A stretch of DNA of 56,972 nt from Candidatus Woesearchaeota archaeon (GTDB taxonomy: Archaea > Nanobdellota > Nanobdellia > Woesearchaeales > GW2011-AR4): the NCBI GenBank assembly GCA_016177615.1, contig JACOUX010000041.1, forward strand, positions 1 through 56,972, given 5' to 3'. The position numbers were made by a program, and so were the translations under genes. The notes under the pieces were generated by a model. That model was not told where the DNA came from and ran no database searches. It was given only the letters and a program-made list of their open reading frames with translations. This document shows, piece by piece, positions 25,249 through 32,047 of this stretch (positions are counted from its first letter, which is position 1; each line of letters begins with the position of its first letter).

Positions 25249-25800
25249 TTATTTCTGATGTACCAAAGGAAGTTCCCCGTATAGTGGAATTCCATAGCTT
25301 ATAATTTCAAGATAAAATGCTGCATTATCTTTTGATTGACTGTTCCATTCGCTCCAGCTGAATATATGCAGCGTAATCTCTTTCCCTAATGCCTCTTGAA
25401 ACTTTCCCAGATCAAGATATTTTTCTTTTCCGATTATTAATATGTCTGCATCGCTTTTTGGATCATCTCCCCCTTTTGCAATGGAGCCAAAAAGAACTAT
25501 AGAAGAGACATTTGCTATATTTTGCTTTAAAAAATCAATTAACCCTGATTTAATAATAATCCTCATGCTAAGGGAAATCTTAAGATATCTAAAAAATAGA
25601 TTATTGGTATTTGCCTTAAAATATCTCAAATTAGCCTTTCTTTCCTCATTGATTAGCCCTTCCCTTATCAAAATGTCAGCATATTTCTTGACAGCAAAAG
25701 GGCTCAATTTCAGCTTTTTTGCCAGCTGCCTTAGATACACTTCTTCATAGGGATTCTGGAGAAAAAATTCAGCTGTTTTCAAAAATGTAAATTCTTGCAT
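25249..25800 (-). CDS. Winged-helix + MNT nucleotidyltransferase (antitoxin of HEPN/MNT module 1)
   Basis: 183 residues. An N-terminal winged helix (about 1-65; VYLRQLAKKLKLSPFAVKKY) is fused to a minimal nucleotidyltransferase domain with LFGSIAKGGDDPKSDADILI, the GSx(10)DxD pattern needed for catalysis. Likely antitoxin that both modifies the HEPN partner and represses the operon. A 14-base inverted repeat flanks the TATA-like box just upstream (25801-25858). Confidence 0.82.
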   Translation of the reverse strand: MQEFTFLKTAEFFLQNPYEEVYLRQLAKKLKLSPFAVKKYADILIREGLINEERKANLRYFKANTNNLFFRYLKISLSMRIIIKSGLIDFLKQNIANVSSIVLFGSIAKGGDDPKSDADILIIGKEKYLDLGKFQEALGKEITLHIFSWSEWNSQSKDNAAFYLEIISYGIPLYGELPLVHQK

Positions 25801-25858
25801 ACGATTGTTTTTATTTTTAGTATTTATATATCTTTTGTTTTTATATAAAAATAATCGT
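25801..25858. promoter_or_regulatory. Inverted repeat flanking the promoter of HEPN/MNT module 1
   Basis: ACGATTGTTTTTAT (25801-25814) and ATAAAAATAATCGT (25845-25858) match as an inverted repeat at 13 of 14 positions. The minus-strand TATA-like GATATATAAATA lies in the 30-base loop between them. A symmetrical repressor binding both arms would cover the promoter; the winged-helix MNT protein is the obvious candidate. Confidence 0.55.
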
Positions 25859-25942
25859 TTTTAATTTTGTATTATCAATTGGGTGCAACCATTATTAAAC
25901 CAAAAAGTATATAAATAATAAAAATATTATAAAAATTATAAT

Positions 25943-25956
25943 ATACTATTTAGTAT
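25943..25956. promoter_or_regulatory. Operator-like palindrome 1
   Basis: ATACTATTTAGTAT, a near-perfect 14-base palindrome and first of three related sites upstream of the operon starting at 26107. Confidence 0.45.
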
Positions 25957-26025
25957 AAATAACTGCTGAAACGAAATGTTTAAATATCAGTTCTATGCAA
26001 AATAGAATATAAATTAAAAAAATAT

Positions 26026-26039
26026 ATACCATTTAATAT
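26026..26039. promoter_or_regulatory. Operator-like palindrome 2
   Basis: ATACCATTTAATAT, related to sites 1 and 3; 83 bases after site 1. Confidence 0.4.
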
Positions 26040-26078
26040 AATATAAAGAATAGAAAGATTTTTATATTATAAGTATAT

Positions 26079-26092
26079 ATTCCAATTGGTAT
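26079..26092. promoter_or_regulatory. Operator-like palindrome 3, next to the operon start
   Basis: ATTCCAATTGGTAT, with a perfect CCAATTGG core. It lies between TATA-like sequence (about 26062-26078) and the TTG start at 26107, a position from which a bound protein would block transcription. Confidence 0.5.
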
Positions 26093-26106
26093 AAGAGTGT
26101 GAGCGC

Positions 26107-27252
26107 TTGGAGAGTAAAGAGTTAGCAATCAGGAGAAAGTATTACTTGGATTTGCTAGACAGCAATACAAATTCTATAAAAAAGGGAGCCGGAAAACATA
26201 TTGTCTTGCTTGGCTCGAGAAAATGCGGGAAAACATCTATTGTGAAAGAGCATTTGAAAAATGCCAAGGATGTAGTTCCGGTTTACATTGATTTTGGGAA
26301 AATAAGCCTGAATCCTGAAAATTTCTCAATTGAGTTAATCGGAAACGTTGTTTTTTACTATCTGAAAAAGCCGATTCATGATTACAAAAAATTCCTTCTT
26401 CTTGGGCATTTGATTAAAATCGAGAATGAGCTGAAAAGCAAAAATGCCTTCTCACTTATTAAAGCCATTGAAAATGAGCTGCTGAAGATCAAGCCGGACC
26501 AGAGATTGATGGCTGAGAGCGCGTTTAAGTTTGCCGAAGCGCTGGGCAGGGACAGCAATAAGAAACTTCTGATAGTGTTTGACAATTTTGAGAACATTCT
26601 GGACTTAAACAATTATTCCAAGATAAAAGACATCTTATCGCTGATAAATTTTGATGCTCTTAATGTCTGCTATGTTGCTACAAGCTCTGCAATAAAGGAA
26701 TCTCTGTCTTCACTGAAGAAATTTCAATGCTATGAGATAAAAAATCTTGAAAGAGATGATGCTATTGGGCTTATTGAGGGGATTGTAGGCAAGAACGATA
26801 AAGCTGGCAATGAGATTTTTGAATTAAGCAGCGGCCATCCATTTGTGGCTACTTTGATTTCCAAAAGATACAATGAGCTTAAGGATGCAAAAAAGGCATT
26901 TTTAATAGAATTGCTGCAGAAAAATAACTCGATTTACAATTACTGCAATGAGTCCCTGAATTATTACTACAACAGAGCCCGCGGGCAGACTCTGCTTAAA
27001 ACAATCCTGAAAGTGGTTGCAAATGAGGAATTGAGATTAAGCGAGATTGCAAGAAGAATCTACAGGAGCGCTCCTGTAACAAAAAGCATTCTTGAAAGGC
27101 TTGTTGACGTTGATGTAATCTGCAAGAAGGACAAGAGGTATTATTTCAATGACAATGTGCTCAGGCTTTGGCTGAAACTAACTTCGCATGGATACGAGTT
27201 TGACGAAGCTCCTGATGATAAAACGCTAAATGAAATTGAAAAAGAGCTATGA
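26107..27252 (+). CDS. Archaeal P-loop ATPase with C-terminal winged helix; first gene of the five-gene operon
   Basis: 381 residues from a TTG start; no better start is near. Walker A is LGSRKCGKTSIV (about 36-47), Walker B LLIVFDNFENI (about 155-165), a sensor-like YVATSSAIKE follows, and the C-terminal part (LRLSEIARRIYRSAPVTKSI) is a winged helix. This is the Archaeal_ATPase/STAND-like architecture (PF01637 group). It may power, regulate or sense for the linked membrane system. The next gene begins inside its stop (ATGA overlap). Three operator-like palindromes precede it. Confidence 0.8.
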   Translation: MESKELAIRRKYYLDLLDSNTNSIKKGAGKHIVLLGSRKCGKTSIVKEHLKNAKDVVPVYIDFGKISLNPENFSIELIGNVVFYYLKKPIHDYKKFLLLGHLIKIENELKSKNAFSLIKAIENELLKIKPDQRLMAESAFKFAEALGRDSNKKLLIVFDNFENILDLNNYSKIKDILSLINFDALNVCYVATSSAIKESLSSLKKFQCYEIKNLERDDAIGLIEGIVGKNDKAGNEIFELSSGHPFVATLISKRYNELKDAKKAFLIELLQKNNSIYNYCNESLNYYYNRARGQTLLKTILKVVANEELRLSEIARRIYRSAPVTKSILERLVDVDVICKKDKRYYFNDNVLRLWLKLTSHGYEFDEAPDDKTLNEIEKEL

Positions 27253-28430
27253 GAAATAATAATTTGATTTGGATTTTTGTATTCCTGCTGTTAGCTAGCT
27301 TGATTTATGCTGTTTTTGCCTCGGGCCAGCCTGCCCATTCCGCATCAGCAGCGCCAGCTTCAACAGCTTCTTCACTAAGGCTGCCTAACTGGCAGTTATT
27401 CCAGCAATGGTGGTTTATATTGTTTGTGAACAGCATGATTGTGTGGCTTGTGCTGTTTGTGTTGCAGTCATTGATAATAGGGCAGAAGGAAGGGAAGGAG
27501 AAGGGTGTGATATGGCTGATAACTTTGGTGTTGGCTGTGTTTATAGCCTTTGCATGGGGAGGGGGATACCAAAACTACATCTGGAAAACTGGCTATGTAG
27601 CTAAATTTTTTAGCGTCAAGTTCCTTATTAATTCGGCAATAATTTCATTAGCTGTGTGGTTTGGATTTGGCCTACTAACAGGAAAGCAGCCAAGCTCCAA
27701 GGCAGGCATGGTTGGAATGGTGATGCTAACTATCTTTATAACATACCTGCTGGCTTCCAGCATTGGAGACAAGTACCTTTGGGCTACTGACAACGGAAAG
27801 GCGATATACGAATATTTGCTTGGGCCGGAAAAAGATATAAAAGATCTAAAAACAGGAAAGATTACTGGACGTGAAGGGGGAATATTAAGGCCTGAAGGGA
27901 AAAACTATAGATTGTTTGTGTTTTTGGGCACTGCCCTGATGCTTGCGTGGTTCTTGCCGGCATACCTCAATCTGCAGCAACAAAGCAAGCTAACATATGC
28001 AATTGCCATCTTGCTTGCAGCTATTCTTGCCCATAAAGGATCGCCATCATCAACCGCAACAGGAATGGCAGAGATATTTTTCCTTTTAATCATAGCCAAA
28101 CAGATTACAATCGGCACCGGCACAATCGGAAGTGTGCTGAGCTGGTCAATCTCCATAATCATTACCCAATGGATTTTTGGGGCATTATTTGAGACAACTA
28201 TTGTTGGAAAAATGCTTTCGCCTGTGTTTAATTTTTTTGGGAATGTTCCAATAATAGGGAGCTGGGTAGCAGAAATAGGGAAGGCAATAATAAATGCACC
28301 AGGTTACTTGACGGGAACAATAACGCCGCCACCTGGAGGCGCATCTACGACTATTACACCACCACCTGGAGGCACTATTGATGGGGGAGCGTTGGGCTGG
28401 CTTTTGCGGAAGTTGGGGATTGGCACATAA
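27249..28430 (+). CDS. Polytopic membrane protein with Pro/Gly repeat tail
   Basis: 393 residues with about nine hydrophobic segments: a possible signal anchor (LIWIFVFLLLASLIYAVFA), then 55-75, 84-101, 118-145, 152-172, 220-238, 245-262, 272-290 and 300-318. The loop GREGGILRPEGKNYR lies between segments 5 and 6. The C-terminal tail holds two copies of TITPPPGG. No transporter or secretion family is recognised. It overlaps the ATPase gene by 4 bases and is followed 1 base after its stop by the next gene's ATG. Probably the membrane core of a complex built by this operon. Confidence 0.72.
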   Translation: MRNNNLIWIFVFLLLASLIYAVFASGQPAHSASAAPASTASSLRLPNWQLFQQWWFILFVNSMIVWLVLFVLQSLIIGQKEGKEKGVIWLITLVLAVFIAFAWGGGYQNYIWKTGYVAKFFSVKFLINSAIISLAVWFGFGLLTGKQPSSKAGMVGMVMLTIFITYLLASSIGDKYLWATDNGKAIYEYLLGPEKDIKDLKTGKITGREGGILRPEGKNYRLFVFLGTALMLAWFLPAYLNLQQQSKLTYAIAILLAAILAHKGSPSSTATGMAEIFFLLIIAKQITIGTGTIGSVLSWSISIIITQWIFGALFETTIVGKMLSPVFNFFGNVPIIGSWVAEIGKAIINAPGYLTGTITPPPGGASTTITPPPGGTIDGGALGWLLRKLGIGT

Positions 28431-28431
28431 A

Positions 28432-30375
28432 ATGGCAATATTTCAAAAAGGCAGGGATTTTATGGAAAATTATGGCTCTAGAATAACCAAGTTTATTTTT
28501 TATGGGTTGATAGCTGATGTTATCTTGTCTGGGTTAATATCAATATTTGACCGCCCAACAAGGCCAATACTATTAACCCTAATACGATTAATTTTCGGAG
28601 AAAAAGGCCAATCATGGACTGTATACCTAATCCTCTTTTTCGTTGTGTGGCTTCAGCGCAAATGGGTTGTAGATAAATGGCCAAAATTGCTTGGAGGCGG
28701 CATATTAAGATTTTTCAGAGACAAATGGCCAGCCATCTTAGGAGGAAGAATATTAAGGTACTTGCTTGGCGGCGAAACAATGGGGATAATAAACGAGACC
28801 AAGCGCAGGGTCTGGCTCAAGATGCTCAGAAGAATCCAAGCCAGCAGATCCTTATATTGGCTGGCTAAAGACTGGTATATCCGTGAGCCAACAATCCCGG
28901 GTGAGCTGCCGAACGCGTTCAAAGACCTAAGGATTCACTTATACACTTTAATGAACTTTATGCTAAGGCACCAGGTATGGAAAGCCAAAGGGAACACTGC
29001 GCATAGTATATACCTCCAAATGAAAGCTCCGGAAGATCTTCTTGCGAGAAATATTGATACTCCATACGGGATAAACAAGAACATGAAGAGGTACATTGAA
29101 GGGGGCAAAATATGGAGAGATAGCGAGGATGAAAAATGGGTATGTGAACGTGATCCCAGTGATCCAAAAGGAGAAGATATTGCAATGGGATTCGCAAGGC
29201 ATTACTTTATAGTATTAAGGATTATGGATTGGCTTAGGCATGAATTGTCGCAAGATCTTACGCGTGATCCAAGCCCGGATGAATTTGAGCATATTCCAGA
29301 TAAAGCACGGAATGTTTATGATAAAGATATTGAGCCTTTGTTGTACGGCCTTACAAATCCTAAGCTTGGTTATTTTGAAGAAAGGTACAAAACAGCTGTA
29401 AAAAGGTTTAAAGTCGTGAACTTGGCAAGAATCATGAGGCTGTTTTACCTTGACATGTACAATATGTGCGGGCAATATGAAAGGGGCCTTTGCTTTCCCA
29501 GATTGGATGCCAAACCGGATTACTATTTATGCGTATTGGAAAAAAATCCTGATGATACAACCTCATTGTCCATTGATTGGCAAAAGACAAGGGATAATAT
29601 CATTAAAAGCCCAAAAAAAGAATTTGTTGACAGATTCTTTTACCCTCATGGCCACTTTAATGTAAACCACCATAATCCCAACTTCCTGATTGAGCTTGAT
29701 TTGTATGGTTGGTGTTTGGATGATATAAATAAAATTCAAGTTGAGAAAGGAAGAGTATCTGGGGTGATACCGAGAATTATCAGAAGATTCAAGAATAAGG
29801 ATATGGTTATGTTTCACAGGCCTGATAAAGAGATAGCAAGTAAATATGGAATAAAAATCGAAAATCAGCCTAGGCTGTATGAAGTGCTCCATTTATCCTC
29901 TGATTTTGAATGGATTACTGGAGCTGAAGAAGACATGAGAAAGGGCTGGTTCCATCCTTTTAGCAGAATAGTCGGAGACTACACTGGGCCAGAATCGAGT
30001 TCAGACCAGGTCAATGTCGGCATCACTCAAGGATTCATCAATCTCAAGGAAGCTAGATTTAGGCGCCTTGTTCAAGAAAGAGTTGACACGGCATATGATA
30101 ACGAAGCCCTAAAAAATCCTGGCTTTTTCAGGTTCTGGGGAAGAAGGCACTATTTTGATGAGCTTGTCCCTGGTTGTTATGTTACAAATCCTGCTAATCC
30201 TTACCCTACTCTTTCATTAGAGGGTTTATGGGAGATTATAAAAGCAGTTTCTACTGCGAGAATCAAGGAAGAAGGGTTAGCACAGGCGTATTTGGATGAG
30301 TATTTCAGAATGCAGTACTATGCCCTATCCACTAGTGGCGAAGAAGAGGGCGGAGGAGATCAAAGTGGCCATTAA
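28432..30375 (+). CDS. Large membrane-anchored protein of unknown family
   Basis: 647 residues from the ATG at 28432, one base after the previous stop; an upstream in-frame ATG at 28378 would lie inside the preceding gene. Two N-terminal hydrophobic segments (FIFYGLIADVILSGLISIF; TVYLILFFVVWL) are followed by a long soluble part rich in Trp, Tyr and Arg. The C-terminal region (about 568-598) carries GRRHYFDELVPGC then NPYPTLSLEGLWEII, which matches a motif in the 895-residue protein of the same operon. No known domain recognised. The long soluble domain may lie on the cytoplasmic side. Confidence 0.7.
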   Translation: MAIFQKGRDFMENYGSRITKFIFYGLIADVILSGLISIFDRPTRPILLTLIRLIFGEKGQSWTVYLILFFVVWLQRKWVVDKWPKLLGGGILRFFRDKWPAILGGRILRYLLGGETMGIINETKRRVWLKMLRRIQASRSLYWLAKDWYIREPTIPGELPNAFKDLRIHLYTLMNFMLRHQVWKAKGNTAHSIYLQMKAPEDLLARNIDTPYGINKNMKRYIEGGKIWRDSEDEKWVCERDPSDPKGEDIAMGFARHYFIVLRIMDWLRHELSQDLTRDPSPDEFEHIPDKARNVYDKDIEPLLYGLTNPKLGYFEERYKTAVKRFKVVNLARIMRLFYLDMYNMCGQYERGLCFPRLDAKPDYYLCVLEKNPDDTTSLSIDWQKTRDNIIKSPKKEFVDRFFYPHGHFNVNHHNPNFLIELDLYGWCLDDINKIQVEKGRVSGVIPRIIRRFKNKDMVMFHRPDKEIASKYGIKIENQPRLYEVLHLSSDFEWITGAEEDMRKGWFHPFSRIVGDYTGPESSSDQVNVGITQGFINLKEARFRRLVQERVDTAYDNEALKNPGFFRFWGRRHYFDELVPGCYVTNPANPYPTLSLEGLWEIIKAVSTARIKEEGLAQAYLDEYFRMQYYALSTSGEEEGGGDQSGH

Positions 30376-32047
30376 TCCTTATTCAGGAATCAATGAAAAA
30401 GAACTTGAAAGAGCAGGCAGCATTTCATCTCCAACTGATAAGAATGCATCCCTTGCCATTTCTGCCCTGAAAATATTGGAAGAGTCTAACAAGGTTATGG
30501 AAGACGCAATGTCAATGGCAAATTCCAATTCAAAAGAAAACAATCCTGGAGTAAGAAGAATAAGATGGATAAAGAGAAATCTTGAGGAGATGTCTGTAAG
30601 CCTGAAAGGTGGAAAAATCACATTTAGCCAGGTATATTTTATGATTGCGCAAAATGCAAATTGGATAGGCCAATATGACAAAAGCCTGGCAGCTTATATC
30701 CTGAACTACAAAGAAGCTGGCGCCAAAGGGCCTATCGGAGAATTAGGGATTATTTTAAGCTCGCCAGATCGTCTATTGGCAAATCTTGAGCTGGCATGGG
30801 AAAAGTGCGATGCGATTGAAAATAAGGATATAAAATCAAAAGTAAGAAGCAGGATTTCACTTATTGAAAAACTGAAGCGCGAGCTGGAAATTTTGGAAAA
30901 TGACTTAAGGGATATAAGCAATTGGGGCAGCCATTTCAATGAAGGGGCAGCTTTTTACATAGAGCGGCTGCAGCTTTATTTTCAGGGCGGCACGGCAAAA
31001 GATAAAATTGAGTTTAAAGCTATTGATGAGTTCAAAGACGACAGTCTAAAAAATGCCGTATTGCAAAGCAGCGAGATAAAAGAGCTTTTTAGGTTCTTTA
31101 AAAATGTTAAGCTGCAGGCAAACTATATCTCCCAGCTAATTTACCTGCTAAAAAAAGACCTTGATCCGCAAGGTGAAAAATGGATAAGCAACAATTCGAC
31201 CAGCTTGTTCTTTAGGAATATAGAAGCTTATGCTCAAAAATTCAGGGATTACTATTCAAATGGCGCTTTCGCAGATAGCCTTATAAAAAGCAAAGATGCT
31301 ATTGGAGAAAATCCTTTTGGCTGGATTGGCCTGCTTGACAAAGAGAAATCTGAAATTTTATCTGCTACTCCGCATGAGCTGGCAATTATAGAAAATGCAA
31401 GGGCGCGTCTGGATTATGTCTTTAAACAAAGAATTGAAAGAATAAAATCCTCAATAAATGTTATCATATCAAGCATAAGGCCACTTCTTGGAGCAGAAGA
31501 TTACGATGAATTTATCAGAGTAGTAATTGCAGGGCTTGCCAGGATAGAGGCATTATTGTCAAGGTTGTGGAAAGAAAGGGTAAATCTATTGAAAAATCTC
31601 AATGGCAAGCTTGATGCCTTATCCGAGCAGGCCTCTAGTAAGCTTGAAGAAATTAATGGATTATGTGATTTCGGGCAGGAAGGCAGATATCTGGCTCAGG
31701 CTTCGAAGAGCCTGGTTGCTGGCAAGGGATGGATGAGGAAGTTTGGCGCAGGAGTCGACCCTAAAAATGAAAATGCACAAAATTACTTAGGCCCCTTGGC
31801 TTTTATGGTATCGGAAATGGAAATGGCTGCCGAAGCCAAAGAAATGGCTTTTAATGCAATCAGCCTAAAAGAAAATGCATTGGAAAGCTATGATATTGAA
31901 GGCTTTAAAATTTTGATGGAAAGATTATTGGATGCCTATCTCAAAGCGCTGCAAGTTATATTGGCGCTTGGGTTATACAAAGAGAAAGAGAAAATAAAGT
32001 CTGCGATAAAAAATGCTGTATCATTAAGAGGTGAGTACAATGGCTGA
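30365..32047 (+). CDS. Helical coiled-coil protein of unknown family
   Basis: 560 residues if started at GTG 30365, chosen because a GGAGGAG ribosome-binding site (30350-30356) lies about 8 bases before it and the overlap with the upstream gene is then only 11 bases; an ATG at 30296 would give a 583-residue form overlapping by 80 bases. The protein is almost wholly alpha-helical with heptad-like stretches (LKRELEILENDLRDI; RIEALLSRLWKERVNLL). No membrane segment, Cys cluster or catalytic motif is visible. Its stop overlaps the next gene's ATG by 8 bases (ATGGCTGA). Probably a structural or scaffold part. Confidence 0.68.
   Translation: MAINPYSGINEKELERAGSISSPTDKNASLAISALKILEESNKVMEDAMSMANSNSKENNPGVRRIRWIKRNLEEMSVSLKGGKITFSQVYFMIAQNANWIGQYDKSLAAYILNYKEAGAKGPIGELGIILSSPDRLLANLELAWEKCDAIENKDIKSKVRSRISLIEKLKRELEILENDLRDISNWGSHFNEGAAFYIERLQLYFQGGTAKDKIEFKAIDEFKDDSLKNAVLQSSEIKELFRFFKNVKLQANYISQLIYLLKKDLDPQGEKWISNNSTSLFFRNIEAYAQKFRDYYSNGAFADSLIKSKDAIGENPFGWIGLLDKEKSEILSATPHELAIIENARARLDYVFKQRIERIKSSINVIISSIRPLLGAEDYDEFIRVVIAGLARIEALLSRLWKERVNLLKNLNGKLDALSEQASSKLEEINGLCDFGQEGRYLAQASKSLVAGKGWMRKFGAGVDPKNENAQNYLGPLAFMVSEMEMAAEAKEMAFNAISLKENALESYDIEGFKILMERLLDAYLKALQVILALGLYKEKEKIKSAIKNAVSLRGEYNG

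Larger units (their letters stand above)
25859..26106. other. AT-rich regulatory gap upstream of the five-gene operon
   Basis: Together with the preceding repeat this is a 306-base gap without a gene, over 80 percent A+T by eye. It contains three near-palindromic 14-mers (listed separately) and a TTCTAT-N5-ATAGAA inverted repeat (25991-26007), plus several TATA-like stretches. No ORF is visible. Confidence 0.5.

Noticed and set aside
28677-28868. Short plus-strand ORF repeating RRKNIKVLAW-like sequence in the five-gene operon
   Set aside because: It overlaps the anchored-protein gene in another frame; the apparent repeat reflects local DNA similarity in the coding strand, not a second gene.
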